NCBI RefSeq assembly: GCF_000330505.1
Contig: NW_004440445.1
Location: forward strand, 165,424 to 229,423
Direction of reading: 5' to 3'
Length of the DNA stretch: 64,000 bases
Source of the DNA: Entamoeba invadens IP1
Taxonomy: Eukaryota > Evosea > Mastigamoebida > Endamoebidae
Shown: piece by piece, positions 22,129 through 33,206 of the stretch
Position numbering within the stretch: the first letter of the stretch is position 1
Layout: each line of letters begins with the position of its first letter
Made by a program: the position numbers and the translations under genes
Notes under the pieces: generated by a model
What the model saw: the letters and a program-made list of their open reading frames with translations, nothing else
Database searches by the model: none
Told to the model about the DNA's origin: nothing

Positions 22129-22618
22129 TAAAAACAAATACGTCTGTATGTTAGATTATATCATCGCCAATTGTTAAAAAATTGTTGTTACAATGAAATA
22201 AATTATAATACTAATAATTATTTAATAGAACAAACAGTTGAATGTAATTGAGTTTCGTAATGGGTGTACCAGTCGAGGTAATACAAATAATTAATTATAA
22301 TAGTGAATACAATGAAAAAAATGAGAGTTCCTCTAAACGGCGCCAGAATCTTCAGTACATGGATTAGATCCCATTTTTTCCAGTTCCATACCATTAAGTT
22401 TTCAAGTTCTTTTTTTTTCGTTATTCTTTTCTTTGAATAGTGAAATTAAGAGACGGCTTTTTTGTTGAATTAAATCGAATGGAATTGTGTGCCTTTTATT
22501 AAATCGTTATATTATTATTATCAGTAAAATAATATAATAAGAATTAGAATATAAAACAATTAAGTGCTTGCAAACCAAAAGTGTTAAGAAAATGGTTCAA
22601 AAAATTAAAGAAAATGTG
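22129..22618. other. Intergenic spacer
   Basis: These 490 bp between the transporter start and the DPD stop have no supported feature. They hold the transporter promoter. Confidence 0.4.
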
Positions 22619-25269
22619 TTAGAAAGCAGTGGGCACCTTTGCGAGTTCTTCTGGTGTTAACAAATCGAGACCCTTGATCGATTGATATTGAATTGCATTG
22701 ACTGGACATACTGATGCACAAAGACTGCACCCAATACACTTTTCTTCGTCAACAATGTACTTCTGTCCATTCTTCTTAATAGCTGTGGTCGAGTTGTCTC
22801 TGCATGACAAAGCGCACGATCCGCATCCAATACAGTTCTCTTCAATATGAGCACACACTCTCCACTTCTCTGGGCCTTCGAGGATTTTTCTTTCTCCGAT
22901 ATGTTTCAAAGCAATACCAGTCACCTCAGCAACAGTTGGAACCTTTCTGTCTTGTTTGCAGTCCAATTTCCAGTACATAGTCTTCTCCCCTTGTGGCATA
23001 AATCTCTCAACTCCTTGTGAATTCAAGTACCCTCTCAAATCCGGTCGAGACCAGCAGTACAACAAGAACTTCGTTCCTGAGATGATTTCATCAACAATGT
23101 CATACGACCACTTCTGAATAGACGAGCACATCTGGATGACTGAGGCACCTGTGTAAATCAATTGCATTGCTGTCTGTGCAGATCTCACTCCACCAATACC
23201 AAGCAAGTGGCCTCTAATGTTCTCGTTGTGTCTGAGGACTTGTGCAATTTGTCTAATGGCAATTGGTCTGACCATATCACCAGAAAGTCCTCCAGAAATG
23301 GTGTTCTGGTTAACACCCACTTGTGGCCATGGATGTCCTGACATGGTGATCTCTGAGATTCCAAAGACTGTATTAATCGTTGAAACACCAGTAGCACCTC
23401 CTCTCATAGCAGCGGCAGCAAGCTCTTCGATGTTTTGGACATTTGGAGTTAACTTTGGGTACACTGGGATCTTAACTGCGTCGACAACATATCTCGTGCA
23501 TCTCTCAATAGCAGAGGGAGAAACACCAATGGCCATAGCCATGGCATTGTGTGACTTAAACCCACCGGTACATCCTCCTTCCTTTCCATCATTGCCATGA
23601 CACTCGTTCGGGCACGAGAAGTTCAATTCCAACGCATCAGCGCCGGCTTCTTCCGTCATCTTAGCGAGTGACTGCCAGTCTTCTTTGTTGTCCATACACA
23701 TAATAGAAGCAATGACGATTTTATTTGGGAACTCTTGTTTGAGCTTTTTAATTGAATCGAGCCAATAGTGATGCGAGTGTTCTGAGATCATAACAATGTT
23801 ATTGTATGATGTGGATTCTTGGGAATCATACACCTTAACAATTCGAATGTGATTGTTCTTCTGAATATCTTTCTCCAATGGATATGTCTTAGTCAAAGCA
23901 AACCCAAAGCCAGCCTCAAAACATCTCTTCAAATGATCATAAGTCCCAGAGACTGGTGCAGATGAAATACCAAATGGATTTTCATATTTAATTCCATCAC
24001 ATACAACTGATATATCAACATCTTCAACGGGAGTATGGAACTTTGGTATTCTCTTGACACCATCATTCTCTTTAAGAATTTCAGCAACAACTACCTCAGC
24101 ATCATGAACGGCTTCTACAATGGAGAATGATCTTCTGAAATCTCCTCCAATGTACAAATCAGCTTCACCATCTTTTCCTTTGCTCACAAGTCCTTTCTCA
24201 TCAGCAGTTCCTTCGACAAAGTTGTTCACAAGTCCAAAGCCAAAGGCGCAGATAACAAGATCAGCTGGAATAAGTCTTTCAGATTGGTTTGGATCGTACA
24301 AGTCTTTACAAATGACACCCTTAGCATCGAGTCTCTGTGGTAATACCTTAGGAATGATTTCAATGTTCCTCTCAATGACTTCAATCATTTGTTTCTTGTG
24401 GCATGTAGCAGTTCTGATGTCTTCTCTCATCACCATTAAGACTTGTTTGGCTCCATGATCTTGTGCAGCTAACGCACAATCTACGGTGACATCCCCAGAC
24501 CCTAAAATGGCTACGGTCTTTCCTTTCACATCGAAAGTGCCATCAGCCATTCCATTCAAGAACTCGCGAGCCAGTGGAGCCTTGTCGAAAGTGTATGGGC
24601 TTTGTCTTCCACAGCAGACAAAGACGTAGTTGTATTGTTTCCTCAAATTATTGATATCTTCACTCTTCACGTCGGCGTTCACTTTGACTTCGACGTTTGG
24701 ATATGCAGTGACCAATGAAATTTCAAAGTCAAGATTCTCTTTGGAGTATCTCTCTTGTTGGATTTCCTTTCTCAAGATACCTCCCAAAGTCGAGTTTCTT
24801 TCATAGATGACAATCTTCTTGAAATTGCATCGAGCAAAGTACGACGCGGCAGNNNNNNNNNNNNNNNNNNNNNNNNNNNNNNNNNNNNNNNNNNNNNNNN
24901 NNNNNNNNNNNNNNNNNNNNNNNNNNNNNNNNNNNNNNNNNNNNNNNNNNNNCACCCACATTGGCAAAGTTCTTCAGCAGAGCACAAGTGACCACATGAA
25001 AGTGCTAGTGGGTTAGCAGTCAAAGCGACGGTAGCAGCCTCATAAAAGTTCTTTTCACCAGCAGCGTGGACCATTCTTTTGGCATCTAAGTTGGTTGGGC
25101 AACAGTTTTGGCAGTTGGCATCAGCACAGTACAAACAGCGTCTTGCCTCGTGGACAATCTCTTCTTCGTTGTAGTCAACTTTAAAAGTTTTGTTGTAGTC
25201 TGTGATTTCCTTTCTCTGCTTTCTAAGGCAGTCACGGGAAGCAACGTCTATTAATTCGATGTCACACAT
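22619..25269 (-). CDS. DPYD: Dihydropyrimidine dehydrogenase (fused PreT-PreA type)
   Basis: It starts at the ATG at 25269 and runs through the 100-N gap, at about 880 residues. N-terminal Cys clusters (RRCLYCADANCQNCCP and SCGHLCSAEELCQCG) match the Fe-S sites of DPD's GltD-like domain. The FAD GxGxxG lies in the gap. The NADPH-binding motif VAILGSGDVTVDCALAA is seen. The FMN barrel carries NFSCPNE and, in the active-site loop, GGCTGG where mammalian DPD has its catalytic Cys. Two ferredoxin clusters end the protein (CIGCGSCALSC, CIGCSLCASVC). It reduces uracil and thymine, the first step of pyrimidine breakdown. It is shorter than the roughly 1025-residue mammalian enzyme and closer to bacterial PreT plus PreA joined. 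The frame changes across the gap because its true length is unknown; no frameshift need be assumed. Confidence 0.92.
24853..24952. other. Assembly gap (100 N)
   Basis: A placeholder of exactly 100 N in the DPD gene. It hides the first FAD-binding glycine motif, roughly 33 codons if the length were true. The frames on the two sides do not match, which shows the real gap is not 100 bases. Confidence 0.95.
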
Positions 25270-26345
25270 AGGTTTTGGAGTGTCAGACTTCACAGTTGTT
25301 TTTATATGAAAAATTATTCGGTAGAAGCTTTTTCATTTTTATAATTTCTGTGACGCTTCGTTTTGGGCTTCTCAACCTCTTCTACGGCGTTCGGTACTTG
25401 TTCGGCGTAAAAAGGACGAAAGCAGAAAATTTCGGCTTTTCTACATAACAAGTTGATTGTTCGTTTTTATTTCGGACAATTCGATGTTTTTGGGTGTGGG
25501 AAAAATGTGTCTGTATTGTCGGGATTCTTCGAAATCTATTGGTTTTTTCTTTCAAACAATGTTTTTTATGTGTATCTTTGAAACTATTTTAAACTATTTT
25601 TAAGTAATAAAATATGGTTTAAATAATGAAGGAAAAAATCAAATGTTTTATATTTATTTCAAACTATAAATAGCATTTCTTGTTGTAACAATTTAAAAAA
25701 AGAATAAATTTAATAAATTTTTTTAAACAAAATTATAATAAAAATAATTATTATTTATAATTAATATATTATTTGATTTATTAATATTATTATAATAATT
25801 AAAAGAATTAAATAACTCAAATTCAATTTTTTAATTATAAATTAAAATTACAAAAATGAAAAGACATAGTTTATTTATTAATATATTTATTAATTTAAAT
25901 AAATACCAATTATTATAAATCATTTAAACAACAACTAGTTACAGTTATCAAATATATAATTAATATTATAAATTATATATTATTTATATATATTAATTAA
26001 TAATAAATAAAAATGATATTCAAATTGTAATAATAATATCTATTCTATTTTTTACCAATATATATTATAATGTTTATGTGATACATTTAGTTATATATAA
26101 CTATTTTACAAAATGTTATTACATCGATGAATATTAAACTAAGAAATTTCCACTTTTATTAAGGTTTTTTTCAATTATTTAAAACTAAAAACGAATAGTA
26201 AGTTGATCAATACAATTAAGTGTGTTGCGACGAGAATTATAGAGTAAATAGAGAACTGCAAAAGATAACGTCAAAGCCAAAAGTGAACGGTCAGATTCTG
26301 CCAAAACAAAGTAACTTTAAAACTTGAAATTCAAACTCTTCTTTT
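25270..26345. other. Divergent intergenic region with very AT-rich core
   Basis: This 1.08-kb region lies between the DPD start and the RapGAP start, so both promoters are here. About 25600-26130 is almost pure A/T, with many TTAATTA and ATATAA runs and no open frame. The flanks near both genes are less AT-rich. No RNA gene was recognised. Confidence 0.5.
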
Positions 26346-28466
26346 ATGTCGGAAGAGCCCCCAATATTACCACTTCCTTCATTGGAATATTCACAACCAA
26401 AATCTCCACGGAAAACTGTAACTGACAGACTCTTTGGCGACCAACAACAAAACACAAAACTTCAGGCTCACATGTCTTTGGATGCAACAGGAGAAAGATA
26501 CTTAAAACAACCACCATCACCCCATCACATGAAATATCCACCAAAACCTCCTACTATTCCACCTAAACCACTAGCTTACAAAAAGCCTTGGAACCCTGCT
26601 AAAGTCTCAGGCTCGACATCGCCAAATGTTTCAAACCAACAAAGTCCAGAAAGGCTATCGAATGGCACTCCTGTGCCCCAACATAAACCACCCCCACCAC
26701 CTAAACCAATCCACAAAGAACAGAACTTGACAAACCCACCTATTCAAAGAACTAACCCTCCAAGTGTAACATCACAACCTGTTACACAACCTCAAACTAG
26801 TGTGATGGTGCAAAACATCAACGTGGCACCATCGTATCCAAGCGACCAACAACAGGCTTTTAGAGGAGGGTATAACTCAGCCCCTGCATCAACACAAAGC
26901 CCACAAAGCATTCAAAGCCCTCAAAATGTACAACTGGAGAATTGCACACAAGTTAAGGATGTCCAGAAAAAAGATAAAAAGGACGACAAGAAAGAAAAGA
27001 AAAAGGTTTTTGGCATATTTAAGAAGAAAGACAAACACGCCGATGAGGATTTTGTCATCAGCGAGCCTACTGGATTCTCACAGATTCTTTCGATTAAGCC
27101 CGACAGTAAATCGGAAAACCCACTTGTTAAGTACGACGGTAAAACGGAGAGAGCGATGATACCCCTCAACCCTCCAATTACGTTGTTGAACAAAAGAACA
27201 ATCAAATCACCCGAAGAATATTTTGAATTGGTGACGGAAATGCACAACAGCCAATTACTGTTTGACGAGTGGAGTTCCCCTGTTGTGCCTGTAGAAAAGT
27301 GGGAAATGAAGTATGCGGAAGGGTGGGAAACTCGAGCAGTGATTACAAACGACTGTGTGAAGGAAGGGTATTGTATTGAAATTGGACGGGGAGCAGCAAC
27401 CAATTCCACTGACCTTAAAGAGTACTTGATCGTCGATATCACTTCGGACTTCTGTTTTTTCGAGAGATACGTGAAAGGAAACCGTTTGTTCTGATTCAAT
27501 TGTTTGTGTTAGAAATAACAAATAGCTCAAGCTGAACATTATACATTAACCGATGAACCGACTGTACTAAGTGTGATACCCGGCGTTAATAATGGATTCA
27601 GAAGAGGAATTGTAATGTCGAAACGAGGAAATATTCGGTGTTTGATACCAAATGAAATTGTTAAGATGAAGGAATTTAAACCTGCATTTCCAGACTTAAC
27701 GAAAGGTGTATTTTCAAAGGTCGTAGATGTCGACAAATTCGAGAAAGAGGTTGCTCGGTACGAGAATATGGCTGCTATCACGCACTATAAATTTGGAGTG
27801 TTGTACTGCCAAAAAGACCAAACGAATGAAGATGACATGTTTGGTAACACAACACCCGTCCCTGCATTTTATAAGTTCCTTGACTTGTTGGCGGACAAGG
27901 TCACGTTACAAGGGTTTGATAAATATCGAGGAGGTCTTGATGTGAAAAGTGGAAGTACTGGGGCATATAGTTACTTTACTCAGTATTTGTGCTACGAGAT
28001 AATGTTCCACGTCTCAACTTTACTTCCAGAACAGCCCGGCGATTTGCAAAGAGTTGAAAAGAAACGACATATTGGGAATGATGTCATCGTCTTTATATTC
28101 AAGGAAGCAGGTAATGATAGCAATAAGTTCAACCCAATGTGTTTGACTTCACAGTTCAATCGTTTGTTTTTATTGTATTCAATTCAAGCGTGTTGCACAA
28201 ACTGACTAACAGACGTTTTCATTGTTGTTCAGCCCGACACAAACACTGAAGATAATGAAGGGTACACTATCAATGTTGGATGCAAATCTTCTGTCAACCC
28301 ATTCCCTCCTTTCATGACTTCAGCGTACTTCAAACATGAACCAGCAACACGAGAATTTTTGCTTCGAAAGGCGGTCAACGGAGAAAGAACTTCAATGTTC
28401 TCAACCGCCTTTAAGGGTAACGCGACAAAAACGAGAAGACAACAAATTGTTATGTTATTTCAATAA
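26346..28466 (+). CDS. RapGAP-domain protein with Pro-rich N-terminus
   Basis: Exons 26346-27483, 27526-28161 and 28213-28466 give 675 residues with both junctions in frame. Choosing the AG at 28211-28212 restores SQFNHVFIVVQPDTN, which matches the RapGAP consensus; the next AG breaks the frame. Residues 1 to about 205 are Pro/Gln/Ser-rich with PPKPP and PPPPPKP blocks, likely SH3-type docking sites. A Lys-rich patch (KKDKKDDKKEKKK) follows. The GAP domain, about 450-630, has KFGVLYCQKDQTNEDDMFGN and the catalytic Asn-thumb helix RHIGNDVIVFIF (Asn near residue 562). It should inactivate Rap/Ras-type or Rheb-type GTPases. It is convergent with the BspA-like gene. Confidence 0.88.
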
Positions 28467-28718
28467 ACGTGACTCGTAAGTCATATTCAATTTTATTGCA
28501 AGTTTCTAATGTTTTGTGTGTGTCTTTGGTTTCTTTTTTGTGTTATTTTGTAATACTATTAAACTTAATAAAGTGTTATTGGGTTCAATGTGCTTTACAT
28601 TTTTGTCGCATCATCGCGATAAAACCAAAACTAGTAAACTAATATAAATATATTAAAAACAACTATATATTATCACAAACTGAAAAGAAAATGAGAAATA
28701 ATTATTTAAATGGAGGTA

Positions 28719-30611
28719 TTAAACAACCAAGTTACATTTGTGGAAGCAAAAACTCCCGATGAAAGTGACAGTGGATGGTACTGAGATACCGGACAATGAT
28801 GAACAGTTATAAAAACAAGCGTCTCCGATGAATTGTACCTTCTGTGGTATATTGAGGGCCGAGAGACTGTTGCACTCATAAAAGCACTGGTTTGGCAAAA
28901 ACGTGAGGTCTTGAGGAAGTTCGATTTTTTGCAACGCAGAACATGAGCAAAAAGCGTTTTCCTCGATTAAAGTTATGCCCGAGTGGATGTCAATATTTTT
29001 CAATGAAGAGCAACTGCAGAAACACCCCGCAGAAATTTTGTCAACTGAAGTTGGAATTGTGAATGAATCGAATTTAATGCACTCATAGAAACACTCCTCA
29101 CCAATTGATTTCACACTTGTTGGGATTTGAAAGGGGAGTAATGAGTAACACTTAGAAAAGCACTTGCTTCCAATGAATGTGAGTGACGTGGGCAAAGAAA
29201 CTGTTTTGAGTGAGATGCACCGTTCAAAGCAGTTTCCGTCCAAAGAAACGACAGAATCACTTATTGATATCGTTTTGAATGAAAGACACCCATTTGTGAG
29301 ATACTCACTGAAATGTGTTATCGTCGTTGGGACGTTTAAATTGAGAAGGGAGGTGCACCCACTGAAACAACCGTCTTTGATTTCCGTCAAAGTGCTTGGT
29401 AATGTGACTTCAGTGAGCGAAGAACAGTCATAAAAACATCCTTTTTTCAACAACTTCAAATCAGTCGGTAACAAAATTGAATGTAAAGAAACGCACCCAC
29501 AGAACGTACTTGCCTTGATCACTGTCAAACTTAAAGGAAGCACCACATTTGATAATTTAGAACAGTAATAAAAACACCGACTGCCAATGTATTTTGTTGT
29601 GTTTGGGATATTCACATCCAACAGCCCTTTACACCCCTGAAATACACTTCCTCCAAGTCTCACAAGATTTCTTGGTAAATACATGTTTTCAAGGGAATGA
29701 CATTCTGAAAAGCAATTTCCTTCAATCGATGTCAATGAATTTGGGAAGTCGATTTTAGTCATCGAAGAGCACTGATAAAACGTATCCGAGTCAAGAACAT
29801 TAACACCAATTGGAATTGTTATTGTCTTCAGTGACGTGCACTGGTTAAAACACTTCTTTCCAATGGAAGACCCCACATTTGGCAAATTCACAAACCCTAA
29901 CGAAGAGCATTGGTAGAAGCACTTTGCGCCAAAAGACACGACCGTTTGGGGAATAACAATATTTGTCAACGCTTTACACCCCGAGAAAGTGCCATCTGCA
30001 AGACTTTTAATGCCACTCGACAATGCTACAGACACCAAATTATCACAGTCACTCAGGCAATTTTCACCAACGAAATTGACGGTTGGTGGAAACACAATTT
30101 TTGACAACTTTTTGCAACTTGAAAAACAGCCTTTTCCAATCGAAAATACAGAAGACGGGATTGTTGCTTTCGAAATGTCGGACTCACTGAAACATTCTGT
30201 CCCTAATATATTTATCGCGTTTGGTATTTTGAAATTTTCGCAGTACTTCACACAATTCTCCTTTGATAACTCGAGTTTGGTGTAAACATACTTCTTTTTT
30301 TGTTGTTTGAGAAACGTCTCAAAATTGACGTCATAGAGGATGACGACCTTTTTAATGTTCATGTCTGTATAGATTTTGTCTTGCTCGGAATAGACATAAA
30401 ACGTCTCGATTGCTGGAAACAATTTTCTGAATTTTTTATCTAAAGGAATGGGGTTGTAGTGAAACCGATTGTTTGTATCTTGAAACTTCTTGCATACCAT
30501 CTCAAGTGTGACAAAGTCCGAGACAGAGCGGAACTGTTGAGCGACCACAAACATTATGTTCGCATCGAGCTTTTGCATCCAATTGATATCTAAGATACTT
30601 TTGGGGGTCAT
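28719..30611 (-). CDS. BspA-like leucine-rich repeat protein (LRR_5)
   Basis: An intronless 630-residue protein. The first 60 residues hold a conserved Entamoeba-type head (MFVVAQQFRSVSDFVTLEMV). From about residue 130 to the end are about 20 tandem 23-residue LRRs of the BspA type, with the pattern I...CF..C.SL..I.LP.S...IG. Such repeats form solenoids. In Entamoeba some are at the cell surface or secreted without a signal peptide, others are cytosolic; none is visible here. The binding partner is unknown. The gene lies 252 bp from the convergent RapGAP. Confidence 0.92.
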   Translation of the reverse strand: MTPKSILDINWMQKLDANIMFVVAQQFRSVSDFVTLEMVCKKFQDTNNRFHYNPIPLDKKFRKLFPAIETFYVYSEQDKIYTDMNIKKVVILYDVNFETFLKQQKKKYVYTKLELSKENCVKYCENFKIPNAINILGTECFSESDISKATIPSSVFSIGKGCFSSCKKLSKIVFPPTVNFVGENCLSDCDNLVSVALSSGIKSLADGTFSGCKALTNIVIPQTVVSFGAKCFYQCSSLGFVNLPNVGSSIGKKCFNQCTSLKTITIPIGVNVLDSDTFYQCSSMTKIDFPNSLTSIEGNCFSECHSLENMYLPRNLVRLGGSVFQGCKGLLDVNIPNTTKYIGSRCFYYCSKLSNVVLPLSLTVIKASTFCGCVSLHSILLPTDLKLLKKGCFYDCSSLTEVTLPSTLTEIKDGCFSGCTSLLNLNVPTTITHFSEYLTNGCLSFKTISISDSVVSLDGNCFERCISLKTVSLPTSLTFIGSKCFSKCYSLLPFQIPTSVKSIGEECFYECIKFDSFTIPTSVDKISAGCFCSCSSLKNIDIHSGITLIEENAFCSCSALQKIELPQDLTFLPNQCFYECNSLSALNIPQKVQFIGDACFYNCSSLSGISVPSTVTFIGSFCFHKCNLVV

Positions 30612-32043
30612 TAGAATCCGTTATTTGTTTCGCAATAATTAATAATTGTGTTAGTATATATTATAGGTTTTAAATGATTCATTCACTTAAAACAAAGTAT
30701 TTTATTTTGAGAATCCTCTTTGAAAGTGAGTGGGTAGTTTTTTTTCAAAAAGAGTCGGTCGTCTAGTAAACTGGTTGTTTCAAAAACATCAAACCCGGGT
30801 TTAAAATATTCTTGATAAAACGGTCAGGAATGCTGCCCCAAATAGGTAGTAAAATAATCGTCGAAATTTAATGGCGATACTATTGGTATTAGTTGTTATA
30901 AAATATTATTTATTCACGAATTACACTACGAAAAGCATTTGCATTATTTCGAGAAATGCCACGTTATTGGATAATGCATTTTTGGTAATTTAAAACCTTC
31001 CAATAAATAATTTTTATATTTTTAATTTAAATATTTATTAAATATTATAGTATATTTATTTAAAAATATAGTATACTATTTTTTTATGAAATAATATTAA
31101 ATATTTTATTATAATCTATTTATTTAAATGAAGTGTAAAAACTATAGTTAAAACTATATTACAACACAAAATATTAACTAATAAGTCATTCTATCAGAGC
31201 AAACCAACACTTTGGCTCGGTAGAGTAATAAAAAACGGGAAAATAATGATAAGGGGGGTTGACTGGTATTGTTGGTGCTGTTGTGTCGTTGAGTGTGTTT
31301 ACTAAGTGTTGTGTTGTAAAAAATTGCCGGTCGAGTTACATTCAATTTACTGACACGAACAACAACGAAAACTCAGTCGGGCTTTTCGAATGCCTTTGTT
31401 CATAGTGCATGAAATAACGATAAAATCATTAATGTGTAGTATGCAATAAGACTCAAGGATGATGTAAAATATAAGTAAAAAGGTTCGTTTTTATAGTTGA
31501 TAGCTGCGATCATAATAGTATCTTGGGTAACGTTGAATTTCAAACCACGTTGGTTTCTTTCCTCGAGTAATAGTTTGTTATATAAATGGTTTGTTAATGC
31601 TCAGTTGTTAAAGATCTCAAAAATGAAATACATCAAAGATGTACTTAAATTATTAAGTAATTATAATTTATTTTGATTGATTAAATTCGATCTTGTTAGT
31701 TATAAACGATGTATATTAATGTAAATTGTGAATGGTTTAATAAATATATATAATAATATATTATTACTTATATTAATTGTAAATAAAAATAATAATACTA
31801 ATAAATTAATAACTTAATTATAAAAAAGTATAAAATGACTGATACTTTGTAGTTATTTTACTGATTTTTTGTTTTATAAATTTAATACAATATTTTAAAC
31901 TACAAAACTTTTTTTCTTAATTTAAATAATAATAATTATTATAAATAGTAGTACAAAAAGTATGAACAAAAAAATTCGTCACCATTATTAATACTAGAAT
32001 AATAGTAAAATAATTCTAGTAATATTGTACCAAATAAAATCAA
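30612..32043. other. Long intergenic region upstream of BspA-like gene
   Basis: This 1.43-kb region lies between BspA-like start and SRP72 stop. Its ends are almost pure A/T. A 300-bp island at about 31190-31500 has more G and C (TTGGCTCGG, GGGGGGTTGACTGG, TTGCCGGTCGAG) but no open frame on either strand and no tRNA T-loop motif. It could be a promoter-proximal element or a non-coding RNA; nothing firm. Confidence 0.4.
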
Positions 32044-32977
32044 TTATTTCTTTGTTGTTTGCTTCTGAAGGGGGACTTGTGGTGTATTTTTTTTGTTAGC
32101 TCTTTTTCTTTGGTACATTGGAACCCACCTTTCTGGGTTCAGAGTTTTGACGTCCTTCTTCCCGTACTTCTTAATCATTTGGTTTTGTCTTCTTCGTTGT
32201 CTCTTTTCCTTTCTCTTCTTCAAAGCTTTCTCCTTTGCCTCGTCCTTTTCGGCTTTATCCTCTGTTTCTTCTGTTTTTGTGTCTGTCAGTGCAGATGCTC
32301 CGAGTGCTTTGTTCAAGTAACTTTCTGCTTTTGTGAACTCATTATTTTGAAGCATGACCATAGCAGCATTTCCAAACGTCTGTGAATTGAAATCGGAAGT
32401 TTTTGATCCGAGTAAAGTGTAGTCGATTGTTTTATCACTTGCGATACAAGCAGCCAAATTAGTGAGGATGCCCGTCTTCGCGAGTTTCGTTGTTTTGAGT
32501 ATTTCCGCATACATATTAGCCGCTTCTTTGTAATTGCCGAGTTTCTGGTTCTACGCGTGAGTTATTATTTATGATAAAGAAAGTGGTGTACACTTCCACT
32601 CATTAGTAATTTAACTATTAATAAGACCAACAAACAATTTGTGCCTTAAGAAGTGTTTCTCTCTCTGATGTTCCTGTTAACAATTTGAGAGCGTCTTTGT
32701 TCTGGTTGTTGTTAAACAGATTCAGAGCAGCCTCAAATGTCATTTGGCTTTTGATCATTTCGTCGTGGTACTTAGTGACGTCTTTTTTTAAGCGCAGCGA
32801 GGAGACAATTAACACTTTAAATACATTCCCATCATTAGGGTTTTGTTTATACACTACCAGTCATCTTTATTCACAAATTATAAATCATAAAACCTACAAA
32901 CTTTCAGTAGAAATGGCATGAATCTCCTTCAAATCTTCTTCGTTGTTTTGCGCAATCAGTTGTGTCAATTTATCCAT
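32044..32977 (-). CDS. SRP72: SRP72, short form of signal recognition particle subunit
   Basis: Exons 32977-32902, 32853-32636 and 32550-32044 join in frame to 266 residues, with an in-frame stop just before the ATG. The first two exons give helical repeats (TFEAALNLFNNNQNKDALKLL). Exon 3 holds a clear TPR (NQKLGNYKEAANMYAEIL) and a further one (NNEFTKAESYLNKAL). A highly basic region (KKRKEKRQRRRQNQ) leads to LNPERWVPMYQRKR, which is the SRP72 RNA-binding signature (DPERWLPMRERS in animals). It binds the S domain of SRP RNA with SRP68 and directs ribosomes to the ER. Animal SRP72 is about 670 residues, so most of the usual TPR array is missing. The C-terminal RNA-binding end is complete. Confidence 0.82.
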
Positions 32978-33206
32978 TCACTTCGCTCCTTCTTTTTTAA
33001 GTTCCTTTGTATTTTTCCTTTTTAATTTTAAATCGGAACTGACAATTCAATACGTCAAAATATAATCTGTAAATGATTATCTCCCATCTGAAAATTTTCT
33101 AAAGGAAAGAAAGTAACCCTAGTACTAGGGTTACTTCCCGTTTTCTTAATTTCACAGAAAAAGTGGAATGAGTTTTTTTCAACACGACAAAACTGGCAAT
33201 TAAAAA

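Noticed and set aside
22619..25269. Frameshift in the DPD gene
   Set aside because: The frame change falls across a 100-N placeholder gap of unknown true size, so it is not evidence of a mutation.
28162..28232. Splice acceptor at 28231-28232 for the last RapGAP exon
   Set aside because: It puts the exon out of frame with an early stop; the AG at 28211-28212 restores a conserved RapGAP motif.
30612..32043. tRNA or tRNA-array genes in the long spacers
   Set aside because: No T-loop GTTCRA motif with matching stems was found; Entamoeba tRNA arrays are normally dense tandem repeats and none is here.
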